The notes under the pieces: generated by a model
Seen by the model: only the letters and a program-made list of their open reading frames with translations
Told to the model about the DNA's origin: nothing
Database searches by the model: none
Translations under genes and position numbers: made by a program
NCBI RefSeq assembly: GCF_000968135.1
Contig: NZ_FO538765.1
Coordinates: 3,050,001-3,114,000 of the forward strand
DNA: 64,000 bases
Source: Magnetospira sp. QH-2
Lineage (GTDB): Bacteria; Pseudomonadota; Alphaproteobacteria; Rhodospirillales; Magnetospiraceae
Direction of reading: 5' to 3'
Shown: positions 1 to 8,344 of the stretch, piece after piece
Numbering within the stretch: the stretch's first letter is position 1
How the letters are laid out: the number at the start of each line of letters is the position of its first letter

Positions 1-1
1 C

Positions 2-1294
2 GACGGCTCCATGGCCCAACTGCCCGCGCTGACCAAGCTGATTGATGCGCTGAAAGACAGTGGCGGCGCCTGTCATCTCATGGGTCTGATGTCTCCGGGG
101 GGCGTGCATTCGCACCAAGATCAGATGGCCGCCATTGCCCAGGTGGTGTCCGAGGCCGGGGTACCGGTGATCGTCCACGCCCTGCTGGATGGCCGCGACA
201 CACCGCCTTCCAGCGCCTTGGGGTACCTGGAGAAATTCCTCGGCGATTGCGCGGGCCTGAAGGTGAGCGTCGGGGTGGTTTCCGGTCGCTATTACGCCAT
301 GGACCGGGACAAGCGGTGGGAACGGGTGGAACTGGCCCACAAGGCCCTGGTCGACGCCGACGGTGAACGGGCCGACGATGCCCTGGCCGCCATCCGCCAG
401 AGCTATGACAATGGCAAGACCGACGAATTCATGCTGCCAACGGTGATCGGTGGATATACGGGCATGCAAGACGGCGACGGCCTGATCATGGGTAATTTCC
501 GCGCCGATCGGGCCCGCGAGATCCTCGCCGCCCTGGTCGATCCGGCCTTTGATGGCTTTGCCCGCCCTCGGCAGATCACCTGGGCTGGAAAGCTGGGTCT
601 GGTGGAATACTCCAAGGACCTGAACGCCTATTTGGACATCATGTTCCCGCCGGAGGAACTGCACCATATCTTGGGTCAGGTGGTTTCCGAGGCCGGACGC
701 ACTCAATTGCGCATCGCCGAGACCGAGAAGTATGCCCATGTGACCTTCTTCCTCAACGGTGGTACCGAACTGGTATTCCCCGGCGAAGAGCGGATCCTGA
801 TCCCCTCGCCCAAGGTGGCTACTTATGATCTACAACCGGAAATGTCCGCTCCGGAAGTGACAGACCGGTTGGTGGAAGCCATTGATGGTGGGACCTTTGA
901 TCTTGTCATCGTCAACTTCGCCAACGGCGATATGGTTGGCCACACCGGCATTCTCGAAGCCGCCATGACGGCGGCTCGGACCGTTGATGCCAGCCTGGCA
1001 CGGCTGGAAGATGCGGTGATCCGCGCTGGAGGTACCCTGTTCATCACTGCCGACCACGGCAATTGCGAGCAGATGGTGGACCTGGAAAGCGGCCAGCCCC
1101 ATACGGCTCATACCCTCAATCCGGTCCCGGCAATCCTGGTCAACGCGCCCGCTTGGGCCAATGGACTGCGCAGCGGACGCCTGGCCGACGTGGCTCCGAC
1201 CTTGCTGCGGCTGTTGGATTTGCCCCAGCCGGAAGCCATGACCGGGCAGTCGCTGATTGTCGAAACGGGAGAGCAGGTTGCCGCTGCTCAATAG
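2..1294 (+). CDS. gpmI: 2,3-bisphosphoglycerate-independent phosphoglycerate mutase, 5' end missing
   Basis: Cytosolic Mn-dependent enzyme that interconverts 3- and 2-phosphoglycerate in glycolysis and gluconeogenesis. The reading frame is open from the first bases of the window (DGSMAQLPAL...), so 430 residues are visible of a family that is usually about 510; the missing part carries the N-terminal metal site and catalytic serine. Visible family signatures are GRYYAMDRDKRWER, FRADRARE, the metal-binding NGDMVGHTG and the C-terminal TADHGNCEQM. The ATG at position 11 is internal and is not the true start. The 3' end overlaps the next gene, suggesting an operon with envC-like and ctpA genes. 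Confidence 0.95.
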   Translation, partial: DGSMAQLPALTKLIDALKDSGGACHLMGLMSPGGVHSHQDQMAAIAQVVSEAGVPVIVHALLDGRDTPPSSALGYLEKFLGDCAGLKVSVGVVSGRYYAMDRDKRWERVELAHKALVDADGERADDALAAIRQSYDNGKTDEFMLPTVIGGYTGMQDGDGLIMGNFRADRAREILAALVDPAFDGFARPRQITWAGKLGLVEYSKDLNAYLDIMFPPEELHHILGQVVSEAGRTQLRIAETEKYAHVTFFLNGGTELVFPGEERILIPSPKVATYDLQPEMSAPEVTDRLVEAIDGGTFDLVIVNFANGDMVGHTGILEAAMTAARTVDASLARLEDAVIRAGGTLFITADHGNCEQMVDLESGQPHTAHTLNPVPAILVNAPAWANGLRSGRLADVAPTLLRLLDLPQPEAMTGQSLIVETGEQVAAAQ

Positions 1295-2501
1295 GTCCAT
1301 CCTGCTTGCATTCCTGGTCCCGGCTCTGGTCTTGGGGATATGGGGGATCGCTATGGCGGCCCCCGCCGAGCAGGAATTGGAGCAGACCCAAAAGGCGTTG
1401 GAGCAGGACCGGGAACGGCAGAAATCCCTGCAAATCAAGGCCGAACAGGTTAAGCAGGAACTGGAAACCCTGCGCCGCACCTTGGTCAAGGCCGGCAGCA
1501 AGACCCAGGGCCAGGAAAAGGCGGTGGAGAAGATCGAGGACCGCTTGGCCGACCTGGAAACCGAGGAAGCCATCAAGCGCGACGACCTACTGCGCCAGCG
1601 CAAACAATTCGATGGCCTGCTGCTCGCCGTCCAGCGCCTCGCCCGCTATCCACCGGAAGCCTTGCTTGCCCTGCCCAACAAGCCCGCCGAGACAGTGCGC
1701 GCCGCCATCTTGTTGCGCGCCACGCTACCGGAAGTGCGCCAACGGACCGAAGTATTGCGCCAGCAGGTGGCCTCGCTGACCGATACCCGTGCGGCGCTGG
1801 AACGGGAAAAGACCGAACTGCAACGGGCCAATGAAAGCCTGGGGCGCGAACAGCGGGATCTGGACAAGTTGCTCCGCCGCAAGGCCGAGCTCTACAACAG
1901 CCTGAGCCGGGAAAGCGCCGCCGCGGCCAAACGGGTCGCCGCCCTGGCCCGCAAATCGAAAGATCTGCACGATCTCGTCAATAGCCTCGACAAGGAACGC
2001 CAGGAAACCGAGCGGAAGAAAAAGGCCGCCCAAGCCAAGAACGCTCAAAAGCAGCAACAGCAAGCGGCGCGACAGAAAGCCGCCGCCAAACCTCTCTCTG
2101 CCGCACGGGGAAAACTGCCATTCCCGGCTCTGGGCCGCATTGTTGTGCGCTATGGCCAAAAAGAGCGTCAGGGGGCAACGTCCAAGGGCTTGACCTTCGA
2201 GACCCGCCGCAATGCCCGGGTCATCGCGCCCCATGCGGGCAAAGTGGTTTTCGCCGGTCCTTTTCGCGGCTACGGGCGGCTCTTGATCATCGAGCATGGC
2301 GAGGGATACCATACGCTGCTGGCAGGGATGGACCGAATCGATGGCACCATCGGACAGATTGTCCTGGCTGGCGAACCCATCGGCGTCATGGGAACGCCCA
2401 AAACCGGCAGGCCGACGCTGTATCTGGAATTACGCAGAAACAGCCAGCCCATCAACCCCCTGCCCTGGCTGGCAGCGAAAAAAGGTAAGGCAAACGGATG
2501 A
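1278..2501 (+). CDS. EnvC-like murein hydrolase activator (degenerate M23/LytM protein)
   Basis: Exported protein of 407 residues that probably activates cell-wall amidases at division. A TTG start at 1278 is preferred because GGGAG (1267-1271) lies 6 bases upstream; a TTG at 1257 is also open. Order: signal peptide or membrane anchor (about 5-28), a long charged coiled coil (about 30-265), a basic Q/A-rich linker, then a LytM/M23 domain (about 280-400). The usual zinc motifs HxGxD and HxH are absent: their places read SKGLTF and LYLELR. This is what is known of EnvC, which binds and activates amidases without being a peptidase. It overlaps gpmI and is followed by ctpA with an ATGA overlap. 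Confidence 0.82.
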   Translation: MPLLNRSILLAFLVPALVLGIWGIAMAAPAEQELEQTQKALEQDRERQKSLQIKAEQVKQELETLRRTLVKAGSKTQGQEKAVEKIEDRLADLETEEAIKRDDLLRQRKQFDGLLLAVQRLARYPPEALLALPNKPAETVRAAILLRATLPEVRQRTEVLRQQVASLTDTRAALEREKTELQRANESLGREQRDLDKLLRRKAELYNSLSRESAAAAKRVAALARKSKDLHDLVNSLDKERQETERKKKAAQAKNAQKQQQQAARQKAAAKPLSAARGKLPFPALGRIVVRYGQKERQGATSKGLTFETRRNARVIAPHAGKVVFAGPFRGYGRLLIIEHGEGYHTLLAGMDRIDGTIGQIVLAGEPIGVMGTPKTGRPTLYLELRRNSQPINPLPWLAAKKGKANG

Positions 2502-3793
2502 AGACCAAGCTGATCGCGCTCACCCTTCTGGCGACAACGCTGGCGTTCGCGCCCCAGGGCTCCAAACAGGCCTGGGCGGAGGGGCAGAACCCCGCCGAAA
2601 CCTATGAACTGCTCAATTTGTTCGGCGACGTGTTCGAGCGGGTCCGCGCCAACTATGTGGAAGAAACCGCCGACCGGGATCTGATCGAGGCCGCCGTCAA
2701 CGGCATGCTGAAGTCCCTCGACCCCCATTCCAGCTACATGAACAAGAAAACCTACGGCGACATGCAGGTGCAGACCCGGGGCCAGTTCGGCGGCCTGGGC
2801 ATCGAGGTGACCATGGAAGGCGGCCTGATCAAGGTGGTCTCGCCCATCGACGACACGCCTGCCTTCCGCGCCGGATTGAAGACCAATGACTTCCTCACCC
2901 ACTTGGACGGCGAGGCGGTCATGGGCCTAACCTTGGAAAAGGCGGTGGAGAAGATGCGCGGCAAGGTGGGCACCGACATCACCGTCACCGTGCGTCGCGA
3001 GGGCCAGGATGCCTTCGATGTGACCATCACCCGCGCGATCATCAAGCTCCGCTCGGTGCGCTCGCGAACCGAGGACAAGGTGGGTTACGTGCGCATCACA
3101 TCGTTCAGCGAGAACACTTCCAAGGGCCTGGGCGATGCGGTGGACAAGCTGAAGGAAGAAATGGGCGATCAGATGCAGGGCCTGGTGCTCGATCTGCGCA
3201 ACAATCCGGGGGGCCTGTTGGATCAGGCGGTGGCTGTCTCCGACGCTTTCCTGGACAAGGGCGAGATCGTTTCCACCCGCTCCCGCGATCCGGATGAAAG
3301 CCAACGCTTCAATGCCCGCCCCGGGGATATCACCGGCGGGCTACCGGTGGTGATCTTGATCAATGGCGGATCGGCGTCGGCATCGGAAATCGTTGCCGGT
3401 GCGTTGCAAGACCATGGCCGTGCCATCTTGTTGGGGACCAAAACCTTCGGCAAAGGCTCGGTGCAGACCATTGTTCCGCTGCCCGGCCACGGCGCCATGC
3501 GGCTGACCACGGCCCGCTATTACACGCCGTCGGGCCGCTCCATTCAGGCCACCGGCATCGAACCGGATATTCAGGTGGCGCCGGCCAAGGTCGAAGAACT
3601 GGAAACCCGCCATGGCCGTCGCGAAGCGGACCTGAGGGGGGCCTTGGATAAAGGCAAGAATGGACCCGCCGAGGAGGAAGAAAACAAAACCGACAAGGCG
3701 GAAGATGAAAAGAAAAAAGAGGTTTTGGACTTCCAATTGATGCGTGCGGTCGATCTTATTAAGGGAATCGCCATGTTTGGCGGTCAAAAATAG
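2498..3793 (+). CDS. ctpA: Carboxyl-terminal processing protease, S41 family
   Basis: Periplasmic serine protease of 431 residues that trims or degrades exported proteins, often peptidoglycan hydrolases. It has a signal peptide (1-27, cut near AWA), an N-terminal helical cap, a PDZ domain (about 90-170) and the S41 catalytic domain. By family alignment the nucleophile is Ser294 in GSASASEIVA and the general base Lys319 in TFGKGSVQ; their 25-residue spacing matches other family members. The C-terminus is a Lys/Glu-rich linker (about 380-410). Its start overlaps the EnvC-like gene by ATGA, so the two are likely made together; a protease and an amidase activator in one unit suggests control of wall remodelling. 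Confidence 0.93.
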   Translation: MKTKLIALTLLATTLAFAPQGSKQAWAEGQNPAETYELLNLFGDVFERVRANYVEETADRDLIEAAVNGMLKSLDPHSSYMNKKTYGDMQVQTRGQFGGLGIEVTMEGGLIKVVSPIDDTPAFRAGLKTNDFLTHLDGEAVMGLTLEKAVEKMRGKVGTDITVTVRREGQDAFDVTITRAIIKLRSVRSRTEDKVGYVRITSFSENTSKGLGDAVDKLKEEMGDQMQGLVLDLRNNPGGLLDQAVAVSDAFLDKGEIVSTRSRDPDESQRFNARPGDITGGLPVVILINGGSASASEIVAGALQDHGRAILLGTKTFGKGSVQTIVPLPGHGAMRLTTARYYTPSGRSIQATGIEPDIQVAPAKVEELETRHGRREADLRGALDKGKNGPAEEEENKTDKAEDEKKKEVLDFQLMRAVDLIKGIAMFGGQK

Positions 3794-3826
3794 GGCTTTT
3801 AACGGGTCCAACTCAGGGAGCGGGCG

Positions 3827-5293
3827 GTGAACTTCCTCAAAAAGCTGTTCGCCAAGAAAGGCGCCGAAGAGGACGAAGAGGACTACGACGAGGACGACTT
3901 CGACGAAGAAGACGATCCCGATGTCCTTGACGAAGACTTCGACGACGATGATGGCGGGGACGGCGGCGGCACCGATGAGGGTGACGACGGCGAAGACCTT
4001 GGCGACTATGAAGACGAGGACGACGAAGGCTCGGGCAAGCGCAAGTTCGACTTCTCGAAGCTGACCGGCAAACTGGCGCAGAACAAGAAACTGCTGATGA
4101 TCGCCGGTGGCGGCGTCGGCGCCTTGGCGGTGATCGGTGGCGTGGCGGTATTCCTGCTCTCCGGTGGCGATGGTGGCCCGAGCAAAGGGTCCAACGTCGT
4201 TTCCTTACAAATCCCCAATCGAGATGGTACGGGCGGCCTGACTCCCCCCACCGATGGCGATACTCCCACGGAAGGCGAAGAAGGCGCGGAAGGCGGGGAC
4301 ACACCCGAAGGCGAGAAATCCCTGAGCGATCTGGCCAAGGAAGGCGAATCCGAAGGGGCGGGCGCCGGGGTGATTGTCTCTTCCACCCCCGCCACCGCCT
4401 TTGACGAAATGATGATGCCCAAGGCCGAAACGGCTTTGACCCAGGCACCCATCGCCGATGTGACGGAACAGGGAGAAGCTGGCCCCCTGCCCTTGGTCTC
4501 ACCCGAAGGTCTGGAGCCCTGGAAGCTCTATGCCCGGGATTTCCAGGATCCAGGGGACCGGCCCAAAGTGGCGATCATCGTCACCGATTTGGGACTCAGC
4601 CGATCAGCCACCATGGCGGCCATCGAGAACCTGCCGGGCAGTGTGACCCTGGCCTTCAGCCCCTATGGCAAGGACTTGGCGGACTATGCCGCTCTGGCCC
4701 GGGAGAAAGGCCACGAAACCCTGGTCCAGATCCCTCTGGAACCCGAAGATTTCCCGAAGAGCGATCCCGGCCCGTTGGCCCTGCTCAGCCCGCTTGAGTC
4801 CGCGGAGAACAACAAACGCCTCGACCGCATGCTGGCGGCGCTCCCCGGGCATGTTGGCGTCTTGGCCTATATGGGCTCGCGCTTCACCGCCGAGGAAACC
4901 GTCACCACGCCGCTGATGCGGCATCTGAAGGAACGGGGCATTATCTGGGTGGACAACAAGGCCTCGGCCAACTTCAAATCCGTCGGTGTGGCTCAAAAAC
5001 TCGAAGTCCCCTATGCGGTGGTGGATATGCGAATAGGCGACAAGCCGGGTAAGCTCGATATCGACGATAGCCTGCGCAAGATCGTCAGTACCGCTGAGCT
5101 GCAAAAAACCGTGGTAGTGCTGGCCACCCCCTATCCGTCGACCCTCGATCGTCTGAGCCGCTGGATCGCCGTTCTTGAACCCACCGAACCGGTGATCGCA
5201 CCCATTTCCGCTCTGGCTGTCGTCGAACAGGCCCCTGCAACGGAAACCTCCGAGACCATGACCTCCGAGACCACTGAGACAACAGATCAATGA
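3827..5293 (+). CDS. Divergent polysaccharide deacetylase family protein with acidic N-terminus
   Basis: A 488-residue protein starting at GTG with AGGGAG 7 bases upstream. Residues 13-75 are almost only Asp, Glu and Gly. A short basic segment and one membrane helix (about 88-112) follow, then a low-complexity linker (about 120-230), and a C-terminal domain (about 240-460) of the divergent polysaccharide deacetylase type (YibQ, formerly DUF610), with the typical VAIIVTDLGLSRSAT and VQIPLEPEDFP stretches. The acidic tail would face the cytoplasm and the enzyme-like domain the periplasm. Substrate and activity of the family are not well established. The gene ends with an ATGA overlap with rppH. 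In this family the ctpA neighbourhood is common. Confidence 0.8.
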   Translation: MNFLKKLFAKKGAEEDEEDYDEDDFDEEDDPDVLDEDFDDDDGGDGGGTDEGDDGEDLGDYEDEDDEGSGKRKFDFSKLTGKLAQNKKLLMIAGGGVGALAVIGGVAVFLLSGGDGGPSKGSNVVSLQIPNRDGTGGLTPPTDGDTPTEGEEGAEGGDTPEGEKSLSDLAKEGESEGAGAGVIVSSTPATAFDEMMMPKAETALTQAPIADVTEQGEAGPLPLVSPEGLEPWKLYARDFQDPGDRPKVAIIVTDLGLSRSATMAAIENLPGSVTLAFSPYGKDLADYAALAREKGHETLVQIPLEPEDFPKSDPGPLALLSPLESAENNKRLDRMLAALPGHVGVLAYMGSRFTAEETVTTPLMRHLKERGIIWVDNKASANFKSVGVAQKLEVPYAVVDMRIGDKPGKLDIDDSLRKIVSTAELQKTVVVLATPYPSTLDRLSRWIAVLEPTEPVIAPISALAVVEQAPATETSETMTSETTETTDQ

Positions 5294-5772
5294 GCCATGT
5301 CCTCCCCTTTGAAGAGCGGCCCTACCGCCGGGGTGTCGGCGCCGTGCTGTTCAACAAAGAAGGCCTGGTTTTCGGTGCCCAACGCATCGACACCAAACAA
5401 GCGGCTTGGCAGTTCCCGCAAGGGGGCATCGACGACAATGAGCGCCCCAAGGAAGCCCTGCGGCGCGAACTAAAAGAAGAGATTGGCACGGACAAGGCCG
5501 AGATCATCGGCAAGAGCCGTGAATGGTTGTCCTACGATCTGCCTCCGGAAATCGCCGACAAGGTGTGGAAAGGCCGCTATCGGGGTCAGACTCAGCGCTG
5601 GTTCGCCCTGCGCTTTACCGGCAGTGACGCGGACATCGACCTGGAGGCCACCCATGCGGAGTTCAGTACCTGGCAATGGCTGCCTTTTATACAAATGCCG
5701 GACTTGATCGTGCCCTTCAAGCGCCCCCTTTATCTTCAGTTGGTCGATGAATTTCGTCACTTGGTGGAGTAA
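5290..5772 (+). CDS. rppH: RNA pyrophosphohydrolase (Nudix)
   Basis: Cytosolic 160-residue Nudix hydrolase that removes pyrophosphate from the 5' triphosphate end of transcripts and so starts their decay. The opening YRRGVGAVLFN and the Nudix box (GGIDDNERPKEALRRELKEE, followed by IGT) are at residues about 12-63, with the Mg-binding REL-EE helix intact. Length is as in other RppH/NudH proteins. The ATG overlaps the stop of the preceding gene (ATGA), so translation is probably coupled to the upstream wall-related operon; no function linking them is evident. Confidence 0.95.
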   Translation: MSHVLPFEERPYRRGVGAVLFNKEGLVFGAQRIDTKQAAWQFPQGGIDDNERPKEALRRELKEEIGTDKAEIIGKSREWLSYDLPPEIADKVWKGRYRGQTQRWFALRFTGSDADIDLEATHAEFSTWQWLPFIQMPDLIVPFKRPLYLQLVDEFRHLVE

Positions 5773-5848
5773 GCCTTAAGTCCGTGGATGACATCCCGTT
5801 CTCCCGCGACTATAAACATCTTCCCTGTCCCACTCGGAAACGGACGAA

Positions 5849-6820
5849 ATGCTTTACCTGCAGATTGCCCTGGGATTCGTGCTGCTGCTCGGTGGCGCCG
5901 AAGTAATGGTGCGCGGCGCGGTCGCCGTTGCCCGACGCCTTGGCGTTTCAACCTTGATCATTGGCATGACCGTGGTGGCCTTCGGCACCTCGGCCCCGGA
6001 ACTTGTGGTGTCTCTGCAAGCTACCCTGGGCGGCTCTGGCGGCATGGCGCTGGGTAATCTGGTGGGCAGCAATATCGCCAACGTTTTGCTGATTCTTGGT
6101 GCGGCGGCACTGCTCAAGCCCATCGATACCGGCCATGGCACCCTCCTGCGCGACAGCGCCGTCCTTATTGTGGGTACGCTCTTGTTTTCGGGACTGGTCT
6201 TGCGAGGCGAAATCGACATGATCGGCGGCATTGTCCTGATCATCGCTTTTGCCGCCTTCCTGCGCACGACCATGAAGGGCCAAGACGGCGTCAGCGACAG
6301 CCTGTCCGAGGAGGTCGAGGAAATTGGCGAGGTCAAGGGCCCTATCGTTGTTGCCTGGCTGATGACCATCGCCGGTTTGATCGCCTTGCTCTACGGCGCC
6401 GATCAACTGGTGGAGGGCGGCACGGAACTGGCCCGACAATTCGGCGTTTCCGAGGAAGTGATCGGCCTGACCGTCATCGCCTTCGGCACGTCGCTGCCGG
6501 AGCTGGCGGCCTCGGTCGTTGCCGCCCTGCGCGGTCATTCGGATCTGGCCTTGGGCAACGTGATCGGTTCCAATCTGTTTAATATTCTCGGCATCGCGGG
6601 CATCGTCTCAGTGGTGCATCCCATACCGGTGCCCGACCAGATCTTCTATTTCGATATCTGGGTCATGCTGATCGCGACCTTGATCATGATCCCCTTCGCC
6701 ATCACCAACCGGGAATTCAATCGAATCGAGGCCGGCATTTTCCTGTTTGCCTATGGCGGCTATGTGGTGGCCCAGGCCACGCGCTTTCCGGTCAAGGTCG
6801 TGGAGTACTTCACCGCATGA
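5849..6820 (+). CDS. Calcium/sodium antiporter, CaCA family (YrbG-like)
   Basis: Inner-membrane exchanger of 323 residues with about ten membrane helices in two inverted halves. Each half carries an alpha-repeat: GMTVVAFGTSAPEL (about 38-51) and GLTVIAFGTSLPEL (about 207-220), each followed by a GNLVGSNIAN or GNVIGSNLFN motif. These residues form the cation site in the family. A short acidic loop (SLSEEVEEIGEV) separates the halves. The start at 5849 places the first helix right at the N-terminus. The gene ends in an ATGA overlap with the downstream SDR gene, although the transport and folate functions are not obviously linked. Confidence 0.92.
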   Translation: MLYLQIALGFVLLLGGAEVMVRGAVAVARRLGVSTLIIGMTVVAFGTSAPELVVSLQATLGGSGGMALGNLVGSNIANVLLILGAAALLKPIDTGHGTLLRDSAVLIVGTLLFSGLVLRGEIDMIGGIVLIIAFAAFLRTTMKGQDGVSDSLSEEVEEIGEVKGPIVVAWLMTIAGLIALLYGADQLVEGGTELARQFGVSEEVIGLTVIAFGTSLPELAASVVAALRGHSDLALGNVIGSNLFNILGIAGIVSVVHPIPVPDQIFYFDIWVMLIATLIMIPFAITNREFNRIEAGIFLFAYGGYVVAQATRFPVKVVEYFTA

Positions 6821-7575
6821 GCAAGGCGGCATTGGTAACCGGAGCCGGTGTCCGCATCGGTCGCGCCATTGCGCTTGATCTGGCCGCCCAAGGATGGGCG
6901 GTGGCCATTCACTATAATCAATCGGCCGAGCCAGCCGACAAAGTCGTCGCCGATATCCACGCCCAAGGGGGGCGCGCCATCGCCGTCGATGCCGAGTTGG
7001 CCGACGAAGCCCAGGTGGCAACCCTCATTGATCGGGCCGCCAGCAAGCTGGGCCCGCTCTCCTGTCTGGTCAATAATGCCTCGGTATTCGAGCACGACGA
7101 CGCCCTTGGCGCCTCTCGCGACTCATGGGACCGACATATGGAGGTCAACCTGCGGGCGCCTTTCGTGCTGACCCAGGCCCTGGCAGACCAATTGCCCGAG
7201 GCGGCCCAAGGTCAGGTTATCAATATCATCGACCAAAGGGTGTGGAACCTGACCCCGCATTTCACCTCTTATACGCTGAGCAAGGCCGGGCTCTGGACCC
7301 TGACCCAGACTCTCGCGGTGGCCCTGGCGCCGCGCTTGCGGGTCAATGCCATTGGCCCCGGTCCGACCCTGCCAAGCCCGCGCCAAAGCGAACAGCAGTT
7401 TGAAACCCAATGGCGGGCCATGCCCCTGCAACGCCCCGCCGGATTGGACGAGATTTGCGCCGCCGTGCGATTTATCCTTGCGGCGCCCGCCATGACCGGG
7501 CAAATGATAGCCCTCGATAGCGGCCAGCATCTGGGTTGGATCCACCCACCCCACGACGCCCCGCCTGACGAATAG
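6817..7575 (+). CDS. SDR-family oxidoreductase, FolM/pteridine-reductase-like
   Basis: A 252-residue classical short-chain dehydrogenase. The nucleotide site reads TGAGVRIGRAI (7-17), with the Arg that marks NADPH-dependent pteridine and dihydromonapterin reductases. NNAS and the catalytic YTLSK (Tyr-x3-Lys) are present. Its place 13 bases before folB supports a role in reducing a pterin, probably dihydromonapterin or dihydrofolate. This is an inference from motif plus context; other SDR substrates are possible. The ATG overlaps the stop of the antiporter gene. Confidence 0.85.
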   Translation: MSKAALVTGAGVRIGRAIALDLAAQGWAVAIHYNQSAEPADKVVADIHAQGGRAIAVDAELADEAQVATLIDRAASKLGPLSCLVNNASVFEHDDALGASRDSWDRHMEVNLRAPFVLTQALADQLPEAAQGQVINIIDQRVWNLTPHFTSYTLSKAGLWTLTQTLAVALAPRLRVNAIGPGPTLPSPRQSEQQFETQWRAMPLQRPAGLDEICAAVRFILAAPAMTGQMIALDSGQHLGWIHPPHDAPPDE

Positions 7576-7588
7576 GAATGCCTGATCC

Positions 7589-8026
7589 ATGACCGCCGGT
7601 GCCGCCCAAATTATTCAGCCGCAGTATTTTGCCGATGCCCGCAATGCCGTTCGCCATGTATTTATCCGCGATCTGGTGCTGCCCTGCTCCATCGGCATTC
7701 ATGATCATGAGAAAACGGCCCCGCAGCGGATCCGCATCAATCTTGATCTGGCCGTCAGCGAAGAGACAGCCCAGTTGGGCGACGATATCCGCAACGTGGT
7801 CTGCTACGAAGGCATCGCCAACGGCATTCGGGATCTGGTCTCCAGCGATCATGTGAATTTGGTCGAAACCCTGGCCGAACAGGTGGCCGAGATGTGTTTT
7901 TCCGATTCCAGGGTCCGGGTGGCCCGGGTGCGAATCGAAAAACTCGATGTTTTTCAGGACGCTACTAGCGCGGGTGTGGAGATTGAGCGGATCAATCAAA
8001 ACGCAGCCCCGGAGTCCCGCGGCTAA
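7589..8026 (+). CDS. folB: Dihydroneopterin aldolase
   Basis: A 145-residue enzyme of folate synthesis that cleaves 7,8-dihydroneopterin to 6-hydroxymethyl-dihydropterin and glycolaldehyde. Family features are IRDLVLPCSIGIHDHE near residue 30, VCYEGIANGIRDLV in the middle, and VETLAEQVAEMCF. It has about 20 extra residues at the N-terminus compared with the shortest homologues. It follows the FolM-like SDR by 13 bases, presumably in one transcript. No folK or folP lies in this window. Confidence 0.92.
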   Translation: MTAGAAQIIQPQYFADARNAVRHVFIRDLVLPCSIGIHDHEKTAPQRIRINLDLAVSEETAQLGDDIRNVVCYEGIANGIRDLVSSDHVNLVETLAEQVAEMCFSDSRVRVARVRIEKLDVFQDATSAGVEIERINQNAAPESRG

Positions 8027-8344
8027 CGCGTCGAAAAACCCTGCAATTCCGGGCGCCTACAGCACTACCTTCGGAGAGTTGTGCACAGGCGCTGTTTCGC
8101 CTTAATGCGCTTAGTTTGAACCGCCCCCATGAGTCAAGGGGTAGTTTTGACATGAATACGAAAAAATAAAAACATTACATAACAACGACTTACAGAATTG
8201 GCTAATTTTTGTGCAACATTCAGAAAGCCACTGTCTCTGTCGAGTCACGCCTTTGTCATCCAGGTTGCGCACACCTTTATCCACAGAAATCGTGGATAGT
8301 TCGAGAGCCTTGACGGGGCGCGTTAAGGGTCCGTAAATCATTCC
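8027..8344. other. Intergenic region folB-uvrC, AT-rich
   Basis: A 318-base gap markedly richer in A/T than its surroundings, especially 8140-8225. I see no good open frame with a ribosome site and no tRNA. A TTGACA hexamer is present at 8147-8152, but no convincing -10 box follows at the right distance. No GTTC-N7-GTTC LexA box of the alphaproteobacterial type was found, although uvrC follows. It probably holds the promoter for the uvrC operon. Confidence 0.5.

Noticed and set aside
8240-8344. LexA box ahead of uvrC
   Set aside because: No GTTC-N7-GTTC or its complement was found in the gap.
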